A stretch of DNA of 64,000 nt, taken from an uncultured Lachnospiraceae bacterium. Its GTDB lineage: Bacteria > Bacillota > Clostridia > Lachnospirales > Lachnospiraceae. A model generated the notes under the pieces. That model did no database searches. It worked only from the letters and a program-made list of their open reading frames with translations, and was not told the DNA's origin. Each line of letters begins with the position of its first letter. Position 1 is the first letter of the stretch. Made by a program: the position numbers and the translations under genes. Positions 44,256 to 52,522 of this stretch are shown here, piece by piece. Location of the stretch: positions 1 through 64,000 of the forward strand of contig CANQDS010000003.1 of NCBI GenBank assembly GCA_947593655.1. The letters run 5' to 3'.

Positions 44256-44620
44256 GGTATATTCTCCTCTCTCATATAAAATATTACATAGTGATTTCGC
44301 AGTTCTTCATAAGAGTTCGTCTTTCTAATTAAGAAGCATTCCCCTCAACTATTATTACCGCCATGAAAACTGCAAGCAGAGTTCATAATACGGTCAGATA
44401 CAGACGGAACAGCTTCCGCAGAGAGAATGTAATTGCCGTTGCTGAACAGTCATGCAATGCCATGATGGAACTGGACGTACCCGTGTATCCATATTTTCTT
44501 AACAATTATAGCAATTTAAGCCATATTTTGTCAACGATATGTATAATAATAATAATAATAATAGAAAATTTCGAAAAAATGTAGCAAATGAGGATTGAAT
44601 TTGTCGGAATTGAGTGTGTA

Positions 44621-44649
44621 TTGTAAAGGTAAGCGGATTTCTGTATAAT
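44621..44649 (+). promoter_or_regulatory. Orphan sigma-A promoter
   Basis: TTGTAA (44621-44626), 17-base spacer, TATAAT (44644-44649). It may drive a long leader of the citrate synthase gene, a 43-codon frame starting at 44656 or a small RNA; none is proven. Confidence 0.55.
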
Positions 44650-44761
44650 GGAAACATGTCCTCCCGCCCGTTTCATTCGCAAAGCCGCGCTAACGCGCCT
44701 GCCTTTGCCCATAAACTGGAGAATCTTAAATTTTCGGAAATCTTAAATTTTCATGAATTTG

Positions 44762-44791
44762 TTGGTATTTGGGGGCAGGTTGTTATATAAT
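44762..44791 (+). promoter_or_regulatory. Citrate synthase promoter
   Basis: TTGGTA (44762-44767), 18-base spacer, TATAAT (44786-44791), 79 bases before the start codon. Confidence 0.6.
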
Positions 44792-44869
44792 AGTAATATT
44801 AATTTATCCAATCGGGAAAAGAACCGGGGAACGGGGCTTGGAACCGATGGAAGAGTACGGAGAGATTTC

Positions 44870-46201
44870 ATGACAATGAAAGATTTAAACAGTTATGCAG
44901 CAGAAAAACAGCAGATGTGTATTGATAATGATACGATATCCAATACGCTTTTTCAGGAGTACGGCGTCAACCGCGGTTTGCGCGATGAAAACGGCAGGGG
45001 CGTTTTAACGGGGCTGACACGGATCTCGCGGATCGATTCTTTTAAGGAAGAGAACGGGAAACAGGTTCCGTGCGACGGGGAATTGTGGTATCGCGGATAT
45101 AATGTCCGGACGCTGGTGCGCACGCTCGGGAAAGAGGAATACGGCTTTGAAAAGACGGCGTACCTTCTTTTGTTCGGAGATCTGCCGAACCAGCAGGAAC
45201 TTCTGGAATTTTCCGGGGTGCTCGGCAGAAGCCGCACGCTCCCGACGAATTTTACGCGGGATGTGATCATGAAAGCGCCGTCGAAAGATATTATGAATTC
45301 CATGACGCGGAGCATTCTAACGCTTGCGTCGTATGACGGGAATGCGTCGATGGGCGGGATCGACAACTGCATCCGCCAGTGCATCCAGCTGATCGCGATC
45401 TTCCCGATGCTTGCGGTTTACGGCTACCACGCCTACAACCACTACGAGAACGATTCGAGCATGTACATACACCGGCCGGATCCGATGCTGTCCACGGCGG
45501 AGAATTTCCTTCGGATGCTGCGCCCGGACAACGCCTACAGTCCGCTGGAAGCGAAGGTTTTGGATGTGGCGCTGATGCTTCACATGGAGCACGGCGGCGG
45601 AAATAATTCGACTTTTACCACAAGGGTGGTGACTTCCGCAGGAACGGACACCTATTCGGCGATCGCTGCGGCGATGTCCTCCCTGAAAGGGCCGAAGCAC
45701 GGCGGCGCGAATATCAAGGTAATGGAAATGATGAACGATATCCGTTCCCATGTCAAAGACTGGGAGGACCGGGACGAGGTACGTTCTTATCTGTCCAAAA
45801 TGCTGGACGGGGAAGTGTTTGACCGCAAGGGCCTGATCTATGGAATGGGACATGCCGTGTACTCCCTTTCGGATCCGAGGGAGCGCATCTTCCGGGCTTA
45901 TGTGGAGCGGCTGGCCGCTGCCAAGCATGAGGAGAAAAACATGAACCTCTACAATTTGATCGAAGAGCTTGCGCCGGAACTGATCGCAGAGAAGCGCCAT
46001 ATCTTCAAAGGCGTCAGCCCGAACGTCGATTTTTACAGCGGTTTTGTTTATGAAATGCTGGGAATCCCGATGGAGCTTTATACGCCGCTGTTTGCGATCG
46101 CGCGGATCGTAGGCTGGAGCGCGCACCGTCTGGAGGAAATGGTCGGGATGAATAAGATCATCCGCCCGGCTTATAAGAGTGTGATGGAGGAGAAAGAATA
46201 G
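44870..46201 (+). CDS. Citrate synthase
   Basis: Condenses acetyl-CoA and oxaloacetate to citrate; 443 residues from ATG 44870 (GGAGAG upstream; ATG 44876 is an alternative). Active-site His residues are in LMLHMEHGGGNNSTF and GMGHAVYS, and the catalytic Asp is in NVDFYSG, with GPKHGGAN in between. In Lachnospiraceae this usually feeds 2-oxoglutarate and glutamate synthesis. It is followed after one base by argJ and then proC, which use glutamate-derived intermediates, so the cluster makes sense as an amino-acid biosynthesis unit. Aconitase and isocitrate dehydrogenase are not in the window. Confidence 0.93.
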   Translation: MTMKDLNSYAAEKQQMCIDNDTISNTLFQEYGVNRGLRDENGRGVLTGLTRISRIDSFKEENGKQVPCDGELWYRGYNVRTLVRTLGKEEYGFEKTAYLLLFGDLPNQQELLEFSGVLGRSRTLPTNFTRDVIMKAPSKDIMNSMTRSILTLASYDGNASMGGIDNCIRQCIQLIAIFPMLAVYGYHAYNHYENDSSMYIHRPDPMLSTAENFLRMLRPDNAYSPLEAKVLDVALMLHMEHGGGNNSTFTTRVVTSAGTDTYSAIAAAMSSLKGPKHGGANIKVMEMMNDIRSHVKDWEDRDEVRSYLSKMLDGEVFDRKGLIYGMGHAVYSLSDPRERIFRAYVERLAAAKHEEKNMNLYNLIEELAPELIAEKRHIFKGVSPNVDFYSGFVYEMLGIPMELYTPLFAIARIVGWSAHRLEEMVGMNKIIRPAYKSVMEEKE

Positions 46202-46202
46202 A

Positions 46203-47450
46203 ATGGGAACAGCACAGGAAGAAGATTTTTACAAACAGGCGGACGGCGGCGTATGCGCCGCGCAGGGATTTACGGCGAACGGGATCCATTGCGGGCTTTA
46301 TCCGGATCCAGAGAAAAACGATCTGGGACTTATTTTTTCGGAAACGGAGTGCAATGCCGCGGCCGTCTATACGACGAATAAAGTAAAAGGCGCGCCGATC
46401 CTCGTGACGAAGAAGCATCTGGCGCAGACCGGCGGCCGGGCGCGCGCCGTGGTCGTAAACAGCCGGAATGCCAATACCTGTAATGCGGACGGGGAGGAAA
46501 AGGCGCAGAAAATGTGTGAACTTGCAGCGGCAGCGCTGGAAATCGCGCCGGAGCAGGTTCTTGTCGCATCGACCGGCGTTATTGGTCAGCCGCTTCCGAT
46601 CGAACCGATCGCAGAGCATATCCGCCTGCTGGCGGAAGGACTGGACGCCGGAAACCACGCCGCGGCGGCGCGGGCGATCATGACGACGGATACGTTTCCT
46701 AAGGAAACGGCGGTTTGTTTTCCGCTGGGAGGGAAAAACTGTACGATCGGCGGCATGGCAAAAGGGAGCGGCATGATCCATCCGAACATGGCGACGACGC
46801 TGAATTTTATCACGACCGATGCGGCACTTTCGGCGGAAATGCTGCAGAAAGCGCTGTCGGAGATCGTGAAGGTCACTTATAACTGCTTAAGCATTGACGG
46901 GGATACTTCCACGAACGACATGGTAAGCCTGATGGCGAACGGCCTTGCCGGAAACGACGAGATCACCGGCGAAGGCAGCGACTATGAGATTTTCAAACAG
47001 GGGCTTTATCTGGTAATGATGCGGCTGACAAGAATGCTTGCAAAGGACGGGGAAGGCGCCAGCAAGCTGCTGGAATGTACCTGCAAGGGCGCGCCGGACA
47101 AAGAAACCGCGATCATCGTGGCCAAGAGCGTGATCCGTTCCCCGCTGCTGAAATGCGCGATGTTCGGGGAAGATGCGAACTGGGGCAGGATCTTATGCGC
47201 CATCGGCTATGCGGACGCGGAATTTGACATCGGCCGGGTAAGCGTGGAACTGGCATCTGCAAAAGGCGCTATTGCCGTCTGCCGGAACGGATCGGGCGTG
47301 GCGTTTTCCGAGGAAAAAGCAAAAGAGATCCTGGGCGAGGATGAAATTTTTATCCGGATCGACCTGCATCAGGGGGATGCGGACGCGACGGCCTGGGGCT
47401 GCGATCTGACCTATGATTATGTAAAGATCAACGGGGATTACCGTTCGTAG
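46203..47450 (+). CDS. argJ: Glutamate N-acetyltransferase / ornithine acetyltransferase
   Basis: 415 residues. Transfers acetyl from N-acetylornithine to glutamate in the cyclic arginine pathway and may also make N-acetylglutamate from acetyl-CoA. The self-cleavage and nucleophile site is in KGSGMIHPNMATTLNF (Ala-Thr junction), yielding alpha and beta chains. SIDGDTSTNDM and FGEDANWGRI are family blocks. Its ribosome binding site lies within the end of the citrate synthase gene. argC, argB and argD, the usual partners, are not adjacent. Confidence 0.93.
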   Translation: MGTAQEEDFYKQADGGVCAAQGFTANGIHCGLYPDPEKNDLGLIFSETECNAAAVYTTNKVKGAPILVTKKHLAQTGGRARAVVVNSRNANTCNADGEEKAQKMCELAAAALEIAPEQVLVASTGVIGQPLPIEPIAEHIRLLAEGLDAGNHAAAARAIMTTDTFPKETAVCFPLGGKNCTIGGMAKGSGMIHPNMATTLNFITTDAALSAEMLQKALSEIVKVTYNCLSIDGDTSTNDMVSLMANGLAGNDEITGEGSDYEIFKQGLYLVMMRLTRMLAKDGEGASKLLECTCKGAPDKETAIIVAKSVIRSPLLKCAMFGEDANWGRILCAIGYADAEFDIGRVSVELASAKGAIAVCRNGSGVAFSEEKAKEILGEDEIFIRIDLHQGDADATAWGCDLTYDYVKINGDYRS

Positions 47451-47523
47451 CAAAGAGGAAGCGGCTGCATGGCGGCGTCCGGCGCGTCATGTACGCCTGT
47501 TGAGATTTCAGGAGGAAATGAAC

Positions 47524-48324
47524 ATGGAGAAAAAAATAGCATTTATCGGCTGCGGCAATATGGGCGGCGCGATGATCCGGGGGATCCTCGATTCCGGGAA
47601 ATGCAGCCCGGCGCAGCTGATGGCCGCGGACGCATCGGCCGAACTTCTGGCCGCCCGGAAAGAAGAATTTCATATTTTAACGGCGGCGGACAACCGGGAG
47701 GCGGCGGAGTTTGCGGATATCCTTTTCCTTGCGGTAAAACCGCAGTATTATGCGGCCGTGATCGCGGAGATCCGGGATGCGGTAAAGCCTAAGCAGATCA
47801 TCGTAACGATCGCGCCCGGCAAAACGCTGGACTGGTTAAAAGAGCAGTTCGGGAAAACGGTAAAGATCATCCGCACCATGCCGAATACGCCGGCGATGGT
47901 GAAAGCGGGAATGATGGGGATCTGCGCCAACGAATGGGTAACGGAAGAAGAATCCGCCCTCGTGCGCGGGCTCTGCTCCGGTTTTTCGGAAACGGAGATC
48001 GTACCGGAAAATCTGATGGATGTCGTGACGGCTGTCAGCGGCAGTTCCCCGGCCTATGTGTTTCTGTTTATCGAAGCGATGGCGGACGCTGCGGTCGCAG
48101 GAGGAATGGCGCGCGCGCAGGCGTATAAATTTGCGGCGCAGGCCGTGCTGGGAAGCGCGAAGATGGTTCTTGAAACGGGAAAGCATCCGGGCGAACTGAA
48201 GGATATGGTATGTTCCCCGGCGGGTACGACCATTCAGGCCGTGCGCGTGCTTGAAGAGAAGGGGCTGCGCAGCGCGGTCATAGAAGCGATGGAAAAATGC
48301 CTCGATATTTCCAGAGGAATGTAG
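47524..48324 (+). CDS. proC: Pyrroline-5-carboxylate reductase
   Basis: Last step of proline synthesis; 266 residues. An N-terminal Rossmann motif (IAFIGCGNMGGAMIRG), IRTMPNTPAMV and the C-terminal dimerisation helix region with SGSSPAYVFLFIEAMADAAV and SPAGTTIQAV are all present. AGGAGG at 47510 selects ATG 47524 over ATG 47518. It lies 73 bases after argJ with no terminator seen, so it is probably part of the citrate synthase operon. Confidence 0.94.
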   Translation: MEKKIAFIGCGNMGGAMIRGILDSGKCSPAQLMAADASAELLAARKEEFHILTAADNREAAEFADILFLAVKPQYYAAVIAEIRDAVKPKQIIVTIAPGKTLDWLKEQFGKTVKIIRTMPNTPAMVKAGMMGICANEWVTEEESALVRGLCSGFSETEIVPENLMDVVTAVSGSSPAYVFLFIEAMADAAVAGGMARAQAYKFAAQAVLGSAKMVLETGKHPGELKDMVCSPAGTTIQAVRVLEEKGLRSAVIEAMEKCLDISRGM

Positions 48325-48339
48325 CCGCAAACGAATAGC

Positions 48340-48368
48340 TTGCATTTTTTACGGCATATCGTTAGAAT
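48340..48368 (+). promoter_or_regulatory. Promoter of the small membrane protein gene
   Basis: TTGCAT (48340-48345), 17-base spacer, TAGAAT (48363-48368). Confidence 0.65.
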
Positions 48369-48423
48369 AGAAGCAGCGTTGGAGCAGATTGATATTCAAG
48401 TACAATGATTAAGGAGAAAGAAC

Positions 48424-48666
48424 ATGAGTCAGGCAAAAGTAGACCGTTATAAACAGGAGAAAGCAAACCGTAAAAAGACGATGGCGAGAAACCGCGTGAA
48501 GCGCATCTGCGGCATGGTTCTGGGATGGGCGATCGCAGCGCTTATTCTGTGCTGGGCGGGTTATAACGGATACCGGTATTATGAGAGCCACAGGCCGACA
48601 GAAACGTTTTTCTGCGACACTTCGGATCTGAGCGATTATATTCAGGCGTTAAACAGCGAAGAATAA
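48424..48666 (+). CDS. Small single-pass membrane protein
   Basis: 80 residues. A Lys/Arg-rich cytoplasmic start (KQEKANRKKTMARNRVKR) is followed by one membrane helix (about 30-47) and a short external tail with FFCDTSDLSDYIQAL. AAGGAGAA precedes the ATG and it has its own promoter and terminator, so it is a real gene. No family recognised. Confidence 0.75.
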   Translation: MSQAKVDRYKQEKANRKKTMARNRVKRICGMVLGWAIAALILCWAGYNGYRYYESHRPTETFFCDTSDLSDYIQALNSEE

Positions 48667-48701
48667 GAGAAAAGGAAAAACGGATGTTTTAAACGCATCA
48701 G

Positions 48702-48735
48702 ACGGGACTGCGGCAAGAAGCGCAGTCCCGTTTTT
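48702..48735 (+). terminator. Terminator after the small membrane protein gene
   Basis: An 11-bp perfect stem (48702-48712 with 48721-48731), 8-nt loop and a T-run. Confidence 0.9.
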
Positions 48736-48742
48736 GAAACCA

Positions 48743-49696
48743 TTATTTCAGCGTAATGCTGTTGTTTAAAACCGGCGTACTGTACAGAAATAAGACATCC
48801 TGCCCATCGAACGTAAGGAAGCGGTCCAGTATCGCGGGGGAAAGATAGCGGATGTCCACCAGCGTGACCGTCCGGTATCCTTCCGCCAGAAGCGGCGCAA
48901 GGCTGCTTGCAAAGGAATCGCGGAACAGGATCAGTTCTTTGTCCGAAGCGGCCGCCGGATTCTGGATGGCAAGAAGGGCTTTCGGACCGGACAGAAACAT
49001 CTCGTATGGATTATCGCCCGAAAGCCGGTCCAGATCGTAGACCGGGAGCCGGGAATCGGTTTCGTAATCGTAGACATGGCAGTTTTTTAACGCATCGTTT
49101 TCCAGATAGCAGATTTCGTCCGGCGGCAGCGGGATCAGGGTTTTTCCGGAATAAGATCCGTAAAAAGGAACGTCCGCCGTGACCGTTTCATAAGAAGCCG
49201 CAAGCGGCGTGTTCATGGCGGATGCCAGAAGGGCGGCGGTATCCAGAATCCGATCCTGCCGCCAGTGGGAATCCGTGCGGTAATAGTCGGACAGTTCGAG
49301 TGTCTGGGTAATGTCGATGTATGCGGCAAAATCCGTTTGTGCCTTAAGGTCGGCGATCAGTTTCTCATAATCTATCGAAGGCTGATCGGATCCCGGCGCG
49401 GCAAAATAATTTTTGTCCGGAATAACGGAAAGGTAAATGTGCATGTTTTTGCCGGCCAGATAGCGGTCGTAAATAAAACGGAAGCGGTCCGCCGCAAACG
49501 AAACGGAGCTGGCATTCAGGGATTCCGCTTTGAACGCATATCCGCCCGCCAGATAAACTCCGCCGCTGTCGACCAGCGGAGCCCTTCCGGCAAGCCCTTC
49601 GGCGGAACGCTGCACAGTCTTTCCTCCGGCCGCCGCAGCGGCCAGAAGAAAAAGCCCCAGACAGAGGATGAGGACATGGCGTGTTCTTTTTTTCAT
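48743..49696 (-). CDS. DHHW-family, AlgX/AlgJ-like protein
   Basis: 317 residues with an N-terminal signal anchor. YYRTDSHWRQD is the DHHW-type motif (Asp-Ser-His-Trp here), and FRDSFASSLAPLLAEGYRTV is the SGNH-hydrolase-like block that follows in these proteins. Relatives work with MBOAT acyltransferases to modify cell-surface polymers. No MBOAT gene is present. It starts 9 bases after the lipoprotein gene, without a clear ribosome binding site, so translation is probably coupled. Confidence 0.75.
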   Translation of the reverse strand: MKKRTRHVLILCLGLFLLAAAAAGGKTVQRSAEGLAGRAPLVDSGGVYLAGGYAFKAESLNASSVSFAADRFRFIYDRYLAGKNMHIYLSVIPDKNYFAAPGSDQPSIDYEKLIADLKAQTDFAAYIDITQTLELSDYYRTDSHWRQDRILDTAALLASAMNTPLAASYETVTADVPFYGSYSGKTLIPLPPDEICYLENDALKNCHVYDYETDSRLPVYDLDRLSGDNPYEMFLSGPKALLAIQNPAAASDKELILFRDSFASSLAPLLAEGYRTVTLVDIRYLSPAILDRFLTFDGQDVLFLYSTPVLNNSITLK

Positions 49697-49705
49697 GGCG
49701 GCACG

Positions 49706-50275
49706 CTATGCGATCGGTTCGTCACAGACGATCTGTGCCGAAGGATAGGCTTCCATCAGTTTGTCCTGAAACGTATCCATGATCGCGTTCTCCCCGAAAA
49801 ACGCCACGATATACTGGTCGATCGTTACGATGACCAGCTTGTCCGGAAAACCGCACATCCACTGGCGCTGCAGGATGTTGTCTTTGACCGCCGCGGCGAG
49901 ATCGGCGGTTTCATCGGCATTTTTCGCCTCGTAAGCGCCGCAGGTGAACGTGGTGGCGTTCATCATGTGCATGAGCGATGCCGCGCCGGAAAGGCTGTCC
50001 GCTTTTGCCGCCGGGAAACCGAGCGTTGAGTCGAGGATTTCAGTGTCGTCCAGACCGAACCGGCCCGGAGCGTCCATGACGGCGTTTTCCTCGGTCATAT
50101 CGCCGCCCGCGGCAGGAAATTTCTCGTCGTCCGCGTAGCTGTTCCAGACGGTGGTCAGAAGATCCAGCGGATCTCTGACGGCAGACGGCCCGGAGGTTTT
50201 GCCGCTTCCGCTGCCGCAGGCTGCCAGTGAGAGGGCAAGCAGGGCGGACAGAAGCAGGGTTAACGTTTTTTTCAT
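49706..50275 (-). CDS. Predicted lipoprotein (DUF4358-like)
   Basis: 189 residues. A signal peptide ends with lipobox LSLAAC followed by a Gly/Ser spacer, so it is anchored outside the membrane. The C-terminal 80 residues (NILQRQWMCGFPDKLVIVTI and FGENAIMDTFQDKL) resemble DUF4358-type proteins that often sit beside DHHW and MBOAT genes; assignment is from memory. AGGGGAGA precedes the ATG. Confidence 0.7.
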   Translation of the reverse strand: MKKTLTLLLSALLALSLAACGSGSGKTSGPSAVRDPLDLLTTVWNSYADDEKFPAAGGDMTEENAVMDAPGRFGLDDTEILDSTLGFPAAKADSLSGAASLMHMMNATTFTCGAYEAKNADETADLAAAVKDNILQRQWMCGFPDKLVIVTIDQYIVAFFGENAIMDTFQDKLMEAYPSAQIVCDEPIA

Positions 50276-50313
50276 AATGATTCTCCCCTTCCTGAAATGT
50301 GATTGATAAGGTT

Positions 50314-50322
50314 ATTATACCA
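50314..50322 (-). promoter_or_regulatory. Extended -10 promoter of the lipoprotein/DHHW operon
   Basis: On the minus strand TGGTATAAT, 39 bases from the lipoprotein start, with a weak TTTCCA upstream. Confidence 0.55.
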
Positions 50323-50360
50323 GAGATTGCCGGATTGGAAACGTTTTTATGAAAAAATGC

Positions 50361-50389
50361 TTGCCATTCTTTCGGAATTGTGTTAAATT
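50361..50389 (+). promoter_or_regulatory. rplS promoter
   Basis: TTGCCA (50361-50366), 17-base spacer, TAAATT (50384-50389) with TGT before the -10, so an extended -10 type. Confidence 0.6.
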
Positions 50390-50410
50390 ATCAATGTTGT
50401 GAATAAAGGC

Positions 50411-50451
50411 GATGGTCCTCTGTTGCGAACCGGAGTAGCATTAAGAACATC
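50411..50451 (+). ncRNA. L19 ribosomal-protein leader
   Basis: GATGGTCCTCTGTTGC ... TTAAGAACATC matches, from memory, the Firmicute L19 leader upstream of rplS. GATG (50411-50414) pairs with CATC (50448-50451). It sits between promoter and ribosome binding site, as expected for feedback control by L19. Confidence 0.65.
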
Positions 50452-50474
50452 AAATAGAATCAGGAGGTCACAAG

Positions 50475-50828
50475 ATGAACGCAAGCGAGATCATTAAGAG
50501 CATTGAAGCGGAACAGTTAAAGGAAGAAGTTCCGCAGTTTTCCGTAGGCGATACCGTGAAGGTATACTGCAAGATCAAGGAAGGAAACCGCGAGAGGATC
50601 CAGATCTTTGAGGGAACCGTGTTAAAGAAGCAGGGCGGAAGCAACCGCGCGACTTTTACGGTAAGGAAGCTTTCCAACGGCGTGGGCGTTGAGAAGACCT
50701 GGCCGCTGCATTCCCCGAACGTGGAGAAAGTCGAGGTTGTCCGCAGAGGTAAGGTAAGACGCGCGAAGCTGTTTTATTTAAGAGGACGCGTCGGCAAGAG
50801 CGCGAAAGTCAAAGAGAAAGTGGGCTAA
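50475..50828 (+). CDS. rplS: 50S ribosomal protein L19
   Basis: 117 residues, standard length. [27 protein letters not shown] is split here over the family blocks [10 protein letters not shown] and IQIFEGTVL, followed by [18 protein letters not shown] and AKLFYLRGR. It lies at the 30S-50S interface. AGGAGG precedes the start. A terminator follows, so it forms its own transcript ahead of lepB. Confidence 0.97.
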   Translation: MNASEIIKSIEAEQLKEEVPQFSVGDTVKVYCKIKEGNRERIQIFEGTVLKKQGGSNRATFTVRKLSNGVGVEKTWPLHSPNVEKVEVVRRGKVRRAKLFYLRGRVGKSAKVKEKVG

Positions 50829-50839
50829 GAACAGGCGAA

Positions 50840-50879
50840 AAGAGCCGGTACGGAAGCGTATCGGTTCTTTTTTCTTTTC
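50840..50879 (+). terminator. rplS terminator
   Basis: A 13-bp stem with two G-U pairs (50840-50852 with 50857-50869), a GAAG loop and a long T-rich tail. Confidence 0.85.
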
Positions 50880-51016
50880 TTTTAGGTTTTCCGGGGAAAA
50901 CATCTTTTCCAACGCCGAAAAATATAGTAAGATGGTGTTAGCGCCGGGGCATCGGAGCCATGCCTGCGGCCGGCCGGGAAACCGGCGTCAGGAATCGGAG
51001 CAAAGGAGCAGTTTAC

Positions 51017-51601
51017 GTGAGAAGAAGGCGCAACGGGCTGAATTTTGGGAAACAAAGGAAAAAATTTAACATGCCCCTGTTTAAAGAAGTGTTATCGTGG
51101 ATCGGAGAGATCATCATTGTCATCGGGATCGCCTATGTGTGCATCAGTTTTTTCGGATTCCGCACCAACGTCGTCGGCCAGTCGATGGAGGAAAGCCTCT
51201 CCGGCGGAGAGCAGATCCTGGTCAATCGTTTCGTCTATCTGGTATTTCATCCGAAAGCGGGCGACGTCATCGTTTTTCTGCCGAACGGCAACGAAAAATC
51301 CCATTATTATGTGCGCCGGGTGATCGGCGTGCCGGGCGATACCGTGCAGATTAAAGAAGGGGCGGTTTATATCAACGGGGAGCTTTTGCAGGAAAGCACG
51401 GACGTCGCATCCATCGAGGATCCGGGGATGGCGTCGGTGCCGATCGAACTGGGGGACGACGAGTATTTTGTTCTGGGCGATAACCGCAACAACAGCGAGG
51501 ACAGCCGCTTTGCCAATATCGGAATGGTGAAGAAAGATTACATCATCGGGAAAGCGTGGTTTCATTTTGCCTCTTTAGGGGATATGGGAAGAGTCCGATA
51601 A
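51017..51601 (+). CDS. lepB: Signal peptidase I
   Basis: Cleaves signal peptides at the outer face of the membrane; 194 residues. One N-terminal membrane anchor (about 24-45) is followed by the catalytic Ser in GQSMEESL, the Lys in YYVRRVIGVPGD context, and GDNRNNSEDSR. GTG 51017 has AAAGGAGC at 51002; a longer upstream frame lacks support. Position between rplS and rbgA is conserved in Clostridia. Confidence 0.92.
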   Translation: MRRRRNGLNFGKQRKKFNMPLFKEVLSWIGEIIIVIGIAYVCISFFGFRTNVVGQSMEESLSGGEQILVNRFVYLVFHPKAGDVIVFLPNGNEKSHYYVRRVIGVPGDTVQIKEGAVYINGELLQESTDVASIEDPGMASVPIELGDDEYFVLGDNRNNSEDSRFANIGMVKKDYIIGKAWFHFASLGDMGRVR

Positions 51602-51624
51602 ATAAAGAAAGAAGGAAACAGCAT

Positions 51625-52521
51625 ATGAATTATCAGTGGTATCCGGGGCATATGACGAAAGCGAAGCGGCAGATGCAGGAAGACATGAAGCTGATCGATC
51701 TGGTCATTGAACTGGTGGATGCAAGGATTCCGTTAAGCAGCCGGAATCCGGATATTGACGAACTTGGGAAAAATAAATACCGCATGATCCTGATGAACAA
51801 ATCCGATCTGGCGGATCCGGCGAAGACCGCGGCGTGGAGCGCGTATTTTCAGGAAAAGGGCTGCTATACCGTCTGTCTGGATGCGCGGAGCAGAAACGGG
51901 ATGAAGAAGGTCAATGACGTGATCATGCAGGCGTGCCGGGAGAAGATCGAGCGCGACCGGAAGCGGGGCATTCAGAACCGCCCGGTGCGGGCGATGGTCG
52001 TCGGAATTCCGAATGTCGGGAAGTCCACGTTTATCAATTCCTTTGCGGGAAAAGCGTGCGCAAAGACCGGGAACCGTCCGGGCGTGACGAAAGGGAAACA
52101 GTGGATCCGGCTGAATAAGAACGTAGAGCTTTTAGATACGCCGGGGATCCTCTGGCCGAAATTCGAGGATCAGGAAGTCGGGCTGAGGCTTGCGCTGATC
52201 GGCTCCATCCGGGATGAGATCCTGAACACGGATGAACTGGCGCTGGAACTGATCGGCATTTTTAAGAGGGATTATCCGGGGCTTCTGCACGAGCGCTACG
52301 GCACCGATGAGGCGGCGGAAGCGCTTCAGATCTTAGAGCAGATCGCCAAGAACCGGAAATGCGTTTCCAAGGGCGGCGTGTATGATTACAGCAAGGCGGC
52401 GGCTCTGGCCATCGAGGATTTCCGGAGCGGAAAGATCGGCGCTGTCACATTGGAGGCGGCTCCAAACGCCGGTCAGGCACGGGCGGACGCAGAGGGCGTC
52501 CGGCAGGGAGGATCGGAATAA
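51625..52521 (+). CDS. rbgA: Ribosome biogenesis GTPase RbgA (YlqF)
   Basis: Circularly permuted GTPase needed for late 50S assembly; 298 residues. G4 (MNKSDL) comes before G1 (GIPNVGKST), G2/G3 follow (GVTKGKQW, LLDTPGILWP). It starts YQWYPGHMTKAKRQM, a family signature. GAAGGAAA precedes ATG 51625. Next gene rnhB begins two bases after the stop, as in B. subtilis. Confidence 0.95.
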   Translation: MNYQWYPGHMTKAKRQMQEDMKLIDLVIELVDARIPLSSRNPDIDELGKNKYRMILMNKSDLADPAKTAAWSAYFQEKGCYTVCLDARSRNGMKKVNDVIMQACREKIERDRKRGIQNRPVRAMVVGIPNVGKSTFINSFAGKACAKTGNRPGVTKGKQWIRLNKNVELLDTPGILWPKFEDQEVGLRLALIGSIRDEILNTDELALELIGIFKRDYPGLLHERYGTDEAAEALQILEQIAKNRKCVSKGGVYDYSKAAALAIEDFRSGKIGAVTLEAAPNAGQARADAEGVRQGGSE

Positions 52522-52522
52522 C

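Larger units (their letters stand above)
44256..44869. other. Long intergenic region between divergent genes
   Basis: AT-rich. It holds an ATA trinucleotide run (about 44540-44562), a strong plus-strand promoter at 44621-44649 that faces no obvious protein gene, a 17-bp-period direct repeat AATCTTAAATTTTC (44722 and 44739), and the citrate synthase promoter at 44762-44791. A 73-codon frame at 44363-44584 has no ribosome binding site and is not called. Confidence 0.5.

Noticed and set aside
44363-44584. 73-codon frame upstream of citrate synthase
   Set aside because: No ribosome binding site or promoter in front, ends in a poly-Ile run created by the ATA microsatellite.
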